Below, one piece after another: positions 11,766 to 22,993 of a DNA stretch of 64,000 nt. The notes beneath the pieces were generated by a model that had not been told where the DNA came from, made no database searches, and worked only from the letters and a program-made list of their open reading frames with translations. Each line of letters begins with the position of its first letter. The first letter of the stretch is position 1. Source of the DNA: Agarophyton chilense (taxonomy: Eukaryota; Rhodophyta; Florideophyceae; Gracilariales; Gracilariaceae); NCBI GenBank assembly GCA_030374765.1, contig JARGXX010000105.1, forward strand, positions 372,001 through 436,000, in the 5' to 3' direction. A program made the translations under genes and the position numbers.

Positions 11766-12254
11766 CACGTTCGGAGGATTGGCCTTAAATTCGGCCAGCT
11801 TGGCCTCGTATGAGGCTAGTTCTATTTTCTGTGTAAAAAGAAAAATTCTAATCATGTTCCGCCTGCTATAAAGTACATTTTTCAGACAGATGTCGTCAGT
11901 AACACGAGCTCAGCGATTTCACGACCGCTCGGAGACTGATAAAAACAGAGTTTAAACCTCGCTGAGATAATTGTAACTCGAAAACTTTTACAGGAGCTTG
12001 ACTAATCCGAAAAATTATTATGTTCTAAGAACTCATTCGCGTCCTCTTGAGCAGCAGAGAAAATAGGGTGACATCTGCTATAGGGTTAGTTTCGTCAGAG
12101 ACCATAATACATCTCCCAATTTTAATTACGCAGATTGAATTAGTTGGAGGCTTAAGGTAATTTGAACGTTTTGTTTTTTACTTCTAAAAATTCTCTATAA
12201 AAGCCTAAAAACGCATGTTGACACATGAACATCAATGTTGTTAACTAAATGTTG

Positions 12255-12683
12255 TTCGAAATATGATGAATGTCACGCAGTGATCTAAAAAACAATCTTG
12301 ACCGGTTCCAATGTGACATACATAAACATCCATATCATTGTAAGGTTTGCATTCTGAACAATCAAATTTTGATTTCTAAGCAGTATTGCAGACTTTGCAT
12401 CGTTTTTATATGATTGAGACGTTAAAGAACCACCTAACTTCTTTCGTTGTCGGTTCGTCTTCATTAAATAAATGCCGGTACCAGCCATATATGGATTTTC
12501 TATCTCATCTTCCTCCTCATGTTTTGTTTTCCTAGTTCGAATAGCATCCCAGTTATTATCTATTAATCTGTCTGCGAAACGACAATACAAATTAGTCGGT
12601 GTAGAGTTCAATGTGTTCTCGTAAGAACCTTCGCAGAGATTCCAGGCATCAACTACGCATATTTCTAGCAAAGAATTATTCAC
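12255..12683 (-). pseudogene. PiggyBac-like transposase, C-terminal fragment
   Basis: The first frame from 12683 gives VVDAWNLCEG, then DRLIDNNWD, a pattern seen near the C-terminus of piggyBac-type transposases (Ala/Asn-rich helix, then L-I-D/H-N). Near 12380 the reading moves to another frame, which gives KRCKVC, CSEC, YVCH and CFLDHC. These are spaced like the cysteine-rich zinc-binding tail of this superfamily, with one TAG inside. The N-terminal and catalytic parts are absent: the fragment is cut at about 12687, where LTR family B begins, so the retroelement probably inserted into or beside this transposon. It is a different family from the 41-45 kb transposon. Confidence 0.55.
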
Positions 12684-12686
12684 TTA

Positions 12687-13242
12687 AAGTGTTAAAAACC
12701 AAAACGGTAGCGAGGGGTGTAAGACCTTATGGTTCTAGGGAGCGCGAGATGTGCTCGACCTCGACCTATGAGAACGAGATTGAGGATACCCGTAAGGTGT
12801 GGCAGCACGAGCCACTGAGTGGTGCAACAAGAACGGCGAGCGTACTCAGACAACGTTGGTAGACGGTCATGAAAAGCGCACGCGGGTCCGGAAAACCGTA
12901 AGGACACTAGACTTGCCTTTATTGTCGACTGTAGAAACCAAAAGGGTTGAAAGAAGTCTAGTAGGTGCTCAATTTTACAATAGTGACCGGGGTGGCCATG
13001 CTTGGTAAAGATTTATATCTCACCAGCCACACGATCTACGGTGGCGCTCCTCGACACATGGCAACGGGAGGGGCACTTGAGATGCGCCTCTCCATCTACT
13101 TCATCTTATCTATCTAATATTAAATTAGCGAAAAGCTAAAATAATCGCTAACTAAACCACTATAGTACACGGCGCATTCCGGAAACCATCCAGGTGCCAT
13201 AAGTGGAATCATTACCTCCTTGGTGTCGCACACTTTACTACA
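12687..13242 (-). repeat. LTR family B, copy 1 (3' LTR of element C)
   Basis: Begins about TGTTAAAA and ends ACTACA, followed by a polypyrimidine run that is a polypurine tract on the minus strand. It aligns along its length with 28152-28705: shared blocks include ACCAAAACGGTA(A/G)CGAGGGGTGTA, GTGCAACAA, CACGCGGGTCCGGAAAA and GTAGTACACGGCGCATTCC. Divergence is large, so both are old. No matching target-site duplication was found. Confidence 0.6.
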
Positions 13243-13255
13243 GATCCCCCTCCAA
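13243..13255 (-). other. Polypurine tract of element C
   Basis: GATCCCCCTCC on plus reads as a purine run on minus directly against the end of the 3' LTR. The placement matches elements A (29670) and D (20857). Confidence 0.45.
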
Positions 13256-13658
13256 ACCACAGACACGCCCCGTGGCTTTAACTTAAAGGTATTAGCCAGT
13301 GCGGTTGACCACAGTGCAGCAATCGCTAGTGCGGGATGCACTATACCATTTTGTAATGCCGGGCGTGGACGAAAAGGTTTCGATCACCATGGTGGTGTTT
13401 GACGTTCATCCCCTGTGATCGTTGGTAACGGCTTCTAAAATACGATTTCGTCGAGGGTTGCTAATGCTGGCCAAGAGTTCATGTACCAATCGATTTTTGT
13501 CGTGTTCTCCGTTGCAGGTTTCGTGTGTGTTCCGTGCCCAATGTCCGTCATGCCTTGTTGGTGTCTTCTCATTTTCTCCTTCCGTCGTCTCGCGTTACCC
13601 TCTTGGTGTCATCGTTTCCGTTCGTCTTCCCTCCCTTTACTTTGGTACGTAGTACACC

Positions 13659-14588
13659 GTGGCTCAGCCGGAGACCTATCTGGGGGTATCTCTGTCGCAT
13701 TCGTGGAAGGACGTCCAATGTTGGGAAGTCTGGGAGTTCGAAAAGCTAGCTATTCCTAGTGAGACGAACCGGGTATTACCAGGCGAGGAACCCATTTCTA
13801 GGTCTCCTCAGCCATTTACCCTTGAAGTGGATACTCCGGAAGGTATTAACCTCGTCTCCACTACGGCCAAACCTGTTGGTTTCGATGGCTTTTCTTCTAT
13901 CCGCGTACCCCGGTCGGGTCTTGTTCCCTCTCCTGGACGTGCCCAGTTCCTCATGGTGAACTCTACCCCAGCTGGCGGTGGTGAGCCTGTTACAGCTCCT
14001 GCCATTAGTAACACGCTCATGACGATCCAGAGCGTTTGGGTCTCTCGTCTCAACAGTCCCGGTCTGCGCTCCCTCTAAAAAGCTCTTGCGCTCTTGGAGG
14101 AGCTCATCCCTCGTCACGCGGACTATATCATGGCTACCAATCAGGCGGTGGCCTTCTGTATTAGGTTCCAGTCCGAGATGTACCAGGCGGTCACGCATTA
14201 CGTCGCGGATCTCAGCACTATTGTAGAACGAGCGGATACCTCGAGGAATACACTCATGGGCACAACTGTTGATTCTTTGTTGGATTCCGCCAGTAATTAA
14301 CCTGTGGGTACTGTGCCGATGCCCAAACCTGGCTCTTCTTCTTTCCATACTGCTCCTTTTCCTTCTGGTACCTCTTCCAGTCTGCCGCCGTTACCTTCGA
14401 CTTCTCAGGGGTCGGCTTCTCATTCGTGTAGTGCGGGCTCACAGTCCGACACTCCCAACCTTCCTGGTACTGGTTATTTGGCCTTCTGGAGGACCTTCTA
14501 CCACGCGTGGTGCGGCGCCCTTCCTGAAGGGGTCTTTGTAGGTTTCTTACTTATTGCGGCTTTCAACATACTTGGGATCTCTTCTTGA
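13659..14588 (+). pseudogene. Opposite-strand accessory ORF remnant of element C
   Basis: Plus-strand coding-like sequence between the polypurine tract/3' LTR and the minus-strand chromodomain. A 139-codon ORF (13659-14078) contains TTAKPVGFDGF and PSPGRAQFLMVNS. After the stop at 14076 the frame continues into a helical segment (14094-14300) and then a Ser/Pro-rich part. The last 20 residues (EGVFVGFLLIAAFNILGISS) are hydrophobic and could be a membrane segment. The motif KPVG followed about 20 residues later by a proline-containing hydrophobic strand also occurs in the element D ORF. I recognise no family. It has at least two stops, so it is a remnant. Confidence 0.4.
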
Positions 14589-14625
14589 CTATTCATTTTT
14601 TCCTTCGCACCGCGTAATCGCACAG

Positions 14626-15288
14626 CTATTGTCTGCCCTCCCCATCCATAGCGGACTGCACCGGTGTAGATCCATATCCATCGGTTGGTGGGAGTTCGTT
14701 GCGCCTGCGCCAGTACTGTAATCGGAAGTTGCGTGGCATATGGTGAGGAGGTTCCAATGTGCCATGTCCAGGGCCATAGCCATACCACTCTACGGAGTAA
14801 CGAAGACCGGCTGGTATTGGTTTTTGACCTACAGTGGTGTCGATCGCGCATTCAGAGGGCGGGACCTCAGGGTGCCCGCCCAATTGAAGTGCGGAGACTT
14901 GCTCTTGGACTCCTTGGGTTATCGTAGGGTCTGGAGTTTTCTCCAGATCTTTCAATTGAGTGCTTCCAATACCAATTGGTGAATCTGACTTCAGTTCGAC
15001 GGGTACCGGGCCAACGCCTGGGTCCGCAGTCGTGCCACCTTTCCGAAGGTCTATTGAAACCCATTCTACAGATACGGTGTGTTTGAATCCATGCATTCGA
15101 ACAGTAACGGTGTGCTCATTCGCTGAGATTATCTTATATGGTCCTGTAAACTTAGGGAAAAGCTTCGATTTGATATCAGCATCAATACGAATATCGTCTC
15201 TTCCCTCGGCTGGTGTAGGTCTCGATCCACTGGGAGGGATATTAATGAAGACATAATCTCCGGGTTTTACCTTGGTAGTTCTCTTCAC
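14626..15288 (-). pseudogene. Integrase C-terminal GPY/F domain and chromodomain (element C)
   Basis: A 220-codon minus-strand ORF. Near its start FTGPYKIIS is the GPY/F module found at the integrase C-terminus of chromoviruses. Near its end YSVEWYGYGPGHGTLEP, then RNFRLQYWRRR, matches the chromodomain core that in these elements follows the integrase and can direct insertion to particular chromatin. The chromodomain's first aromatic residues are poorly kept. The ORF is in line with the integrase core upstream (15390-17270), but stops and frameshifts separate them. Confidence 0.65.
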
Positions 15289-15389
15289 TGCTAGGTCGTA
15301 GTAGGCCTTATACGCTTCTGGGCTACTTTCAATTTGGCATTTGCTTCCCTAAAGGTTGTCCTGAGCTTGTTGAGTATATCCTTCTTGAC

Positions 15390-15915
15390 CTAAGCGGAGG
15401 AAAGTGTACCAGAAGCTGCTCGGTAGTTCTCGGGTCCTCGTTGAAGGAAAATAACATGAGGTGCTGATGAGAGGACCAGGTCGAAGGAAGTAGTCTGCGA
15501 AAATCGGTGTACCTGAAGGTTATAGGCACATGTTAGGGGCTGCACATAATCCTTCCATCCAGTTTGGTGTTCTTCTACGTAGTTTCGTAGTCTTGAAACG
15601 AGGGATTTTTTGAAGCATTTCCCTTGGCCGTTCGTCAGCGTATGGTAAGCCGTTGTGACAAAATGTTTCGATCCAAGCATGGTACACACTGTTTCAAAGA
15701 ACTTCCAGGATAAGTTCAAGCCATTGTCGCTGAGTAGGTACATTGGGGCACCGTATGGGTATATCCGACTATTCAAGAAGACTCTTTCCAAAAAGTCGCT
15801 GTTATGCTTTTCAGGGGTATGGCCCTTGCGAGTTTGGAAAACTGGTCGGTGATGACCACAACGAATCGGTAAACCTCTGAGGATCTTGGCATTCGGTCCA
15901 GGATGTCTATAGCTG
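15390..15915 (-). pseudogene. Integrase core, distal part (element C)
   Basis: Contains LLSDNGLNLSWKFFE (second catalytic Asp region) and, further on, TTAYHTLTNGQGKCF, where the usual Glu-Arg-Phe-Asn after Asn-Gly-Gln is altered. QVHRF and SFDLVLSSAP are also typical of gypsy integrases. The gene is interrupted upstream by the solo LTR at 15921-16843. Reading resumes in the N-terminal part at 16923-17270. Confidence 0.7.
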
Positions 15916-15920
15916 CAAAT

Positions 15921-16843
15921 TGTAGAGCAACGCCCAGTTAGGGGATACTTGAAGATGCAACTCATTGAATGAGGATTGAACCCTCCGAGGGTTATGACTA
16001 TGATCCCCTCTAAGGTGTGCTGAGGTGGCACTGTTTTCTGGTTAGAGTTCGCCTATAAAGGGAAGATTCGGATGGCCCATGGTTGGATTGGCCCCGTGAT
16101 ACACGTGGCTTAATTTTGGCACCGATTTTCGGATATTTGTTAGAACGTTGGACTTTTGGGCCCTGACAGTGGGATCTCCACGTGTATGGCCCTGAGCAGG
16201 TGTGCACTACTGTAATTAGTAGAGTTTAGTTAGTGGGCCCTACTTAGGGAGACGAGATCTGACAGTCCGAAGCTCAGAGTAAATGGAAACCAAGGTTGGT
16301 CTTCGATACCTTTAGAGGTTCTTCGTCGCCATCGTTTCGGCCTTACAACCCGGAACGGGCTCTGGTTAGCAACGCCTGCGTAGGGACACGACTCCACTTG
16401 GAGAGTGCCCACGTTTGGGTTCCGTGCAACCACCCCCTTGGGACCGCTCAGACGACCTGCGTGCACGATATCCCGTGGGGGTTCTGCTTACTTGTTGCAT
16501 GCTTTTTGTGTTTCCTTTCGAGGACAGGTTTTTGCCCCTGTATTGGGTTTCTTTTGTTGTTTCGCCCCTTTCCGGGTTCTCGGGTCCGGTGCCTGTTAGT
16601 GCCCGACCCTCGCCCCGTTTTTCCTCTTCGCCGGATTTTCCCCCATTCTTTGGGATACCCAGACCCATTCCCGACCCAACGGTTTCTACCCCTCACCTCC
16701 GTCGGTACTGCCGGAATCCCCCGTGGGAGTTACACCCCACACTACGGGTGGAACGGAGGGCTGTGTCTCTGAGTCTGCCTCCCCCAGGGAGCAAGGCTTC
16801 GAACACCTTGAGAGCACTTCCCGTCGCCGGGTTTTGCTCCACA
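15921..16843 (+). repeat. Solo LTR of family A with 5-bp target-site duplication
   Basis: A 923-bp copy of the element A LTR, inverted relative to it (starts TGTAGAGC, ends GCTCCACA). It is flanked by CAAAT at 15916-15920 and again at 16844-16848. No internal element sequence remains. This is the signature of insertion of a full element followed by LTR-LTR recombination. It splits the element C integrase, so it is younger than element C. Confidence 0.9.
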
Positions 16844-16922
16844 CAAATTCCAAAGCCTAAGCCATGGAAAAAGGCTGCAGGTACTTCCTGTGCTTTCGCA
16901 AGCCACCTCAGGTCTTTACACA

Positions 16923-17270
16923 CTAGTTGCAGTGATCCACAAACGTATAAAGATCCTGGGCCAAGTGAGGCCAGTAGAAGTGTGTCCTCAAGGTATAATA
17001 TAACCGTGTGGCTCCTGGATGACCAACCGGTCTTGGGTAATGCCCTAAATATAATACCTTAGTGGATAGAGACTCTGGTACCACCGTCTGGAGTGCTCCG
17101 TATAGGGTAGAACGACACACTAGGTAACATTCATAGTCTATAACGAACTGCGATCCTTTGATGCCAATTAAGTTTCTTAAATGCCTGCAGTAGGTGTTCG
17201 TTGCTTGTTCTTGCAAGAGTTCCTCTCGGGTTATGGGGGTGTCCTCACCTTCCTCGACAGCTCCTACCAT
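16923..17270 (-). pseudogene. Integrase N-terminal zinc domain (element C)
   Basis: LGHYPRPVGHPGATRLYYTLRTHFYWP carries the His-His part of the HHCC zinc-binding domain, and the ORF continues towards the distal Cys pair near FVDHCN before the inserted LTR breaks it. It is the N-terminal part of the integrase whose core lies at 15390-15915. Confidence 0.65.
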
Positions 17271-17483
17271 TTCGGGGGAATCCTCTCTCTGTCCTTCCTC
17301 TTAATCCCATTGTCCTTTGTGTTCGCCCTTACAACACGGTTGTTCCAGTTGAATCTTGAAGCATGTTATATCATCTTGTACCGGTTCGGTGTCCAGCCCA
17401 TCGGTATTTAACTGGAACATCGCCTCCGCGATGCTTTACATTATACCAAGGCGGTGTTGGACTTCATATTCAAACGCTGAGAG

Positions 17484-18688
17484 TCAGAGTCTCCATCGAG
17501 CTATCCGTTCGGAGACGTCTGCGAGACGTAATATCCACCGTAAAGCATAATGATCCGATCGTACACTAAAATGAGTGTTACATAGGTAAGGTCGCAGCAT
17601 CAACATGGTCCATACCACGGCGAGGCATTTATTTTCCGTGACGGAGTAGTTTTGTTCGTTCTGTATAATCGCACGGCTCCAGTTACCACTTGGTGATTTT
17701 GATCCATCGCCCTGCTCCTGCATTAGAAAGCAACCAATTTGGGCGTCCGAAGCATCAGCATCCAACGTGTATGGCTTTTCTGCTTTCAGTAATACCAATA
17801 TAGGAGGTGAAAGCAGCAACACTTTAAGAGATGAAAGACGTCCAGTCCGTCGTATTCTAGATACAAAAACCTTTCTGGTTGACCTATTTGGAGACGTCGG
17901 TTTAGAGAGGCTGTTATCTATGAAAAGCCTTTGATAAACCTGCGGTAGACGTTGCCAAAACCTATGAAAGAGCGTTTATCCGTTTGGTTTCTCGGGACTT
18001 TCGCTTCTTGTACTGCTCTGGGATTGCGTTTGGCTACGTGAAGTTTTCCTGGGCTGATTTTTTGCCCTAGATACTCCACCTTCTGGTCTAAGAACATACA
18101 ATCTTTTAACTTGAGAGTTACTCCTGCATTTTTCAAGAGATACAGTACGGTTTGGACGTGTTATTGGGGCTCCTTCACGATCCTGGGGTAGATCACCACG
18201 TCTTCTATATACACCCATGCAGTTGTCCACCAGACTTTTGATAGTATATTGTTAAGGGCTCGTTGGAATGTTGCTGGTGCAATTCGTAAACCATAAGGGA
18301 TCCTCCGGAATCGGTGGAGACCAGCGTGAAATTTGAACGCGGTCTTATCTCTGTCCTCCTCGTGTATTTGTATTTGCCAATAACCACAGTTGGCACCCAG
18401 TGAGGTGATTATATTTGCGTCCTCTAGGGATTCGATGCATTCATACATTATTCATATCGGATACGAGTCTCATACCGTAACGGCGTTCAACTTTCGATAA
18501 TCAATACAGAACCGCATTCGGGTTTCTCCTCTCTTTTGCACAAGCACCACTGGACTTGCCCATTCCGCACTTGGGGGTTCAATCACACCTTGACGAAGCA
18601 TCCTCTGCACCTTCTGTATTTCTACTTCACGGCTTTTTGGACCGGCCCGGTATGGTCGCTGATGAATAGGCTTGGCGCCTGGAGCCAA
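17484..18688 (-). pseudogene. Reverse transcriptase and RNase H (element C)
   Basis: RT blocks appear in order: RQGVIEPPSAEWASPVVLVQKR, MRFCIDYRKLNA, GANCGYWQI, FRRIPYGLRIAPATFQ, and the catalytic motif as VYIEDVVIY, where gypsy RTs normally have Tyr-Leu-Asp-Asp. RNase H follows at 17484-17822 (LDADASDAQIG, NYSVTENKCLAVVW, RSDHYALRW) with its catalytic acids visible. Frames break between blocks at about 18470, 18160 and 17910. The altered catalytic pair (IED) plus frameshifts make it inactive. Confidence 0.75.
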
Positions 18689-19287
18689 GTCTATGCGATG
18701 ATGGGCTGCTTATGTCGCACCCAGCCATCCCGACCACATGGCTTCAAAAGGCGCCAGTAGAGAGAGTATTCTTTTTCGGTTTGTTTCACCTTTCAGGCCG
18801 ATATTTACTTCTTTTCTCCAATCCTTCACCCTCTCCACTTCCATGTTGGTGTCGGTCTTCTCTCCGGTTATGGCGTTTTACCTTACCTTCTGGTTTCCAT
18901 TCTCCCTCTACTCCTCCTCCTTATCGTTAACGTCCACGTGAGACCATGATGGTTTCATTATGAGGATGTGACCTTGCGCTGGGAGCGCTAAGCGGATAAC
19001 GATATCTTGGGAAGCTTTACCATGTGGTTGTTGATTTATCTGATGTACATCTTAAACGGTTTCTTCGGTACATTCTCGACAATTCCATTTTCGATCAAGG
19101 TCGTGTGTTTATCCAGTAACTTGGCATGGTTTTGAAGGGATATCATACCTGGTCGCAAGGATGGAACTTGTACTACAATTTTCTGGGAAGATGGAATGGA
19201 TAACCTGTGGGCTAACCGGACCTTATTGGAAATGGTACCTGATGCATGGTTTGAAATCTCCCGTCTGGTGTTCTGTTTCTGGGGTCC

Positions 19288-20290
19288 TCAGGGCTTATCA
19301 ATAATGACAATTCGGGGTCCATTGTAGAAAAGAACCCTCTGGGATCTGCGCAATATGCCCCGGGTGTGGCGGTGGATAAACGATGTCCCCAGAATGCAGT
19401 CCGTTTCCAGTTGGTTCATCACGATAAAGCGGAGCCTTACTTTCAGGTTTCTGACCGTGACTATGAGGGTAAAGTAACCACGGAGCGAAAGAGGTCTCTT
19501 GTTAGCATTTAAAAGTGGGTTCTTCAATATGCAGCGCTGTATGCTTTCCAACAATCTTGGTGGTAATATTTCGGAATTCACCTGTCTCCAGGACGGTAGC
19601 ACATGGAACCAAATGGTTAATAGTAAATCCAAGCATGATGTTTACCTTGTAATAACTGTTTTTGAGGGAGCATGTAGTGACTGGGTCATCCATAACCTAT
19701 TCCACTCCAGTGACCAATGGGTATTCATCCGTACTTGAACCAGATGGTATTGGAAGGCCTTTCGAATAGGCCCGGGTGGGGGGTGTCCTTCATTCCAACC
19801 GGTTGGAATTTTCCACCTCGTGGACGGGCTCGGCTTTCTGAGTTCCGTCCGTGACCAAATTGACCTGTTGAGCTGCCATTGGGGGCACATTCGCATTACT
19901 TTCAGGGCGAGCCGCTGCGTGTTGGGGACCGAAGGCTTCCCGATGGTTTTTCTGGTGCATCTGTAGAAGCATGGCTCGTATCTGGTGAGCCACGCTGCGA
20001 CACTGCATCGACAAATGGTGGGAAGATAAAGAACCAGCAAAAGAGGCTGTTGCGGGGTCTTTTAATACCATTGTGGTTCATTTTGGTTGGAACTTGTTAA
20101 GGGATGGCGTTGCAGTCCTGTATAAGGACGGCCCACCATCTTGGTTAGCATATGGTACTGCAAAAAGCTTGTACGGTGTAGCGGATACCATTGTTAAAGA
20201 TGTAGACTGTGGTTCCGCGGGTATCCCACCAGATACTGAACTCGACCAGTTGGAACTGGGAAACGAATGTTCCCCGACCTGAGAGATGTA
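19288..20290 (-). pseudogene. Protease and Gag remnants (element C)
   Basis: CILGTSFIHRHTRGILRRSQRVLFYNGP (within 19288-19632) is the distal part of a gypsy protease. The active-site region reads LETGEFRNI in an overlapping frame, where DTGA-x-N is expected. Upstream to about 20290 lie Gag-like fragments in several frames, with Gln/Ala/Pro-rich text. No complete zinc knuckle or capsid part is left, so the 5' portion is missing or beyond recognition. Confidence 0.5.
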
Positions 20291-20424
20291 GATCAGATGA
20301 ATTCTTTGCTCATGAGGTATGTACCCGGCTGATCCGTCATCGGTCGTGGATGCTTCTTTGATGCCGAAGACTGACCGTTCCGGTTTATTTTTTGTCCGTT
20401 TTGGTGTGAATGTAATGCAATGAC

Positions 20425-20856
20425 TGTTGGGTCAGCGTACGGGTCTCGACCGGTGGTAGCATGGTAGAGCGGGTCCTAAGGTTAGAATCCTTGACGGCGG
20501 CACTCCCAGAGTACTTGGTGCAATGGGCTGGCGTTAACTGCGTAGTCCTACAGGTTGGAGCTCCTGAAACGATGGCTCGAAGACCAAAGGGTGGAACTAA
20601 TATACTTAAGGGGGTTATTTAGTATCCTAACGGTGCCTACCGTACTCTAAGTGAGAAGCGTCACTCGAACCAAGTGAATAGTTCTGGCGAGGCGCTGAGA
20701 TCTCCCTGGTACTGTAATGCTAGTCTATTACACTAATTAAACTAAATTAATAATCTACATGAGTCCACGTGACGTCAACCCGTCCACTTGTCGCCTATAA
20801 GATACCTCAGGGCCCGGCGGCTTACAGGGCTCAACCGCTATCATCGCTCATTCACA
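20425..20856 (-). repeat. LTR-like segment between elements C and D
   Basis: Starts near TGTTGGGTC, includes an AT-rich run (ACTAATTAAACTAAATTAATAA near 20735) and ends just before TCTCCCTCCTTA at 20857, which would be the polypurine tract of element D on the minus strand. By position it should be the 3' LTR of D, but it does not match LTR B at 28.2 kb. The pairing is therefore unresolved. Confidence 0.35.
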
Positions 20857-20886
20857 TATCTCCCTCCTTAGGATTCGACCGTCACG

Positions 20887-21971
20887 GTGAAGTCCAAATT
20901 GCCTCTCACCTTCCTAGGGGTCTGGCTCAAACTGGACCTATGGGTGAACCTCCAATCTTGCCTTCGGGTTCGGAACGTTGTTATCCTGAGCGTCCTAATG
21001 GCCTGGACACGAGCGATGCCGTGCCAGACATGTCGGCGTCTTATGACCATCCCGGGGTTTAGTTGTTCTCGTTACCAGTGGGCGCGACGGGGCGTCGCAT
21101 CGCCACCATCCTCGGGGGTACTAGTGCAAAAATGCTCACCTTTGGCGCCAGCTTGGCAATTAGTTCACCTAAGATACTGTAAGCGCACCCGGGGGGGAGC
21201 GGGGGGGGTTCCTTGCCGCTTTTCCTATCCTTCGGTATTTCTTTGGCAACCCTACGCTCGTCGTCCGCCGTTAACCACGGTGCGCGCTTCGTCCATTCAA
21301 GGTCATGTCAGTCATCCTGCCGGATTCGGTTTCATCTTTCCATTTTCCCATCACGGTATTCCTCCATTGGTCGTGCGCGATGCCGCGATCGCCTTATAAG
21401 CCCGTCGGATGTGCCATCCTCCCTCCGGACTATGTCGCTTCCGTCGGTTTTCCTATCCTTTTCCCGGCGGACCAAACTGTGGACAGCGGCACCATGGCTT
21501 CGAACAACCAAGCGGGAAGCTCCTCTGGATACCAAGTAGCTTAAGAGCGCCCCGGGGACCGCTATGACCATACCATCGGTTCAGATCCGCGGGTAGTGTA
21601 TCATGCCATTCTGACTTCCCGTTGGTATTACTGCCTCGATGAATATTGCCACAGTCCTGAGTGAAGCTTACTCCTGGGCGCGTCGCTCAGTGCGCTACGC
21701 CACGGTTATCCAACAGGGTCAGGATCTGAAGACCGCTTTGGTCAATATCCGCTAGCAGAAGGCGCAGGTGATGTCCCAGAGGGTTACTGCCGACTTGTAT
21801 GTCCGGTATGGTCTATATTTGAGCGACAAAGGGGCTTCCGATGGTGACAATAGTTCCCCAGTTGAATCTCTGCCGAAAAAGCGTGCTCTGCTCGCTAGGG
21901 CCGGTTCTGGTGGTCCAGTTGGCTCCTCGGGTGACTCTGGTCCCGGTTTTGCTCCTGCAGGTTCCAATTAG
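20887..21971 (+). pseudogene. Opposite-strand accessory ORF remnant of element D
   Basis: Same position and orientation as the ORFs in elements C and A: it runs on plus from the polypurine tract towards the minus-strand chromodomain. Fragments in three frames include PDMSASYDHPGV, then YKPVGCAILPPDYVASVGF with TMASNNQAGSSSG, then a helical part (IATVLSEAYSWARRSVRYAT), and a Gly/Ser/Pro tail ending at 21971. The KPVG segment resembles the element C ORF. A G-rich run (GGGGGGGAGCGGGGGGGG, 21190-21208) interrupts it. No known family recognised. Confidence 0.35.
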
Positions 21972-22175
21972 AACGACGAAGTTACTCCTGCGCTGCACCC
22001 GTGAGTCTTGTTGGTGTTCCGAGCGCTTCCCCAAACCTTTAGGTCATGGTGAGGGCTGTTCTATCTCTGTTAATTGCCAAATAAAATAATGCTTGTGCTT
22101 TCCGAGTTCGTTCTTGTGTCTCAAACGTGCGTGGACCAGGACGGCGTCCAATCTTGAAAGCGTCTCTTGTCTTCT

Positions 22176-22589
22176 TCAGGTGTCTCCGAAGGACTGACCT
22201 TGTTCCCTAATGCGGGAGCTACGACGAACCGTCGTGCTCCGGCGAACCGTCGTGGCGGGAGGCAGTTTGGGAGGTGTTTTGGGATTATTAGGACCAATGG
22301 TTGGCCTCTTCTGAAGGCTGCGCTTCGTGTGGCTGATTCTGCGCCAATAGCGGGCGAAAATTTTAGCCGGGATGGTTTGAGGCACTTGCCAAGTGTCTTC
22401 CTGAGGTTTGTAGCTAAACCAACGGACTCGATAGCGCATAGTTCCATCTTCTCCCCTACCGGCGTGGATGATGCGCTCAATCACATATTCCGGTTGGTGT
22501 TCATTCTCTGGAGGGAGACTGTGGTCCAGGGGTGCAAATCCAACGGAGTCGGTTGGGAGAGATGAATCATAGTAGTTGGCGTTGATCAT
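22176..22589 (-). pseudogene. Chromodomain (element D)
   Basis: EYVIERIIHAGRGEDGT, then YRVRWFSYKPQEDTWQ, has the aromatic and acidic pattern of a chromodomain at the C-terminus of chromovirus integrase, followed by a basic Ser/Arg/Thr tail. The two aromatic positions of the peptide cage (Tyr in EYVIE and Trp in VRW) and the DTW pair are kept, better than in elements A and C. The GPY/F part upstream (22.6-22.95 kb) is out of frame. Confidence 0.7.
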
Positions 22590-22993
22590 CGGGTCCGTGG
22601 GGCTAGTAGAGTGGGTGTGAAGACTTGCGCGTAGACCTGAGGTCGTGGTGCTTCGCTTGGGTTAGAGGGCTGGGACTTTGGTGGTCCGGAGGAACTGGGA
22701 GCTCTTGTCACGCGTTCAATAGACACGGTGTCCTGTAGGCCGTCAATTAGCATCGTGATGATGTGTTCACTGGCCGTAGGGACTTTGTATGGTCCCGTGG
22801 AGCGGGTTAAGAGCTTTCGTGTAGTGTCCTCGAGTTCCTCGTTGTCCTTCGGTGGCCGGTGCGGGTAAACCAGGTCTCCTTACCCAAAGGTCGGTGTGTT
22901 CCAAACGGCTTAATCGAAAATGATCTTTTAGCGCCGTTGGGCTTTTTTTAGTACAGATCTGGCCGATTGGAGAATGCGGTCGATGCGTCGGCG

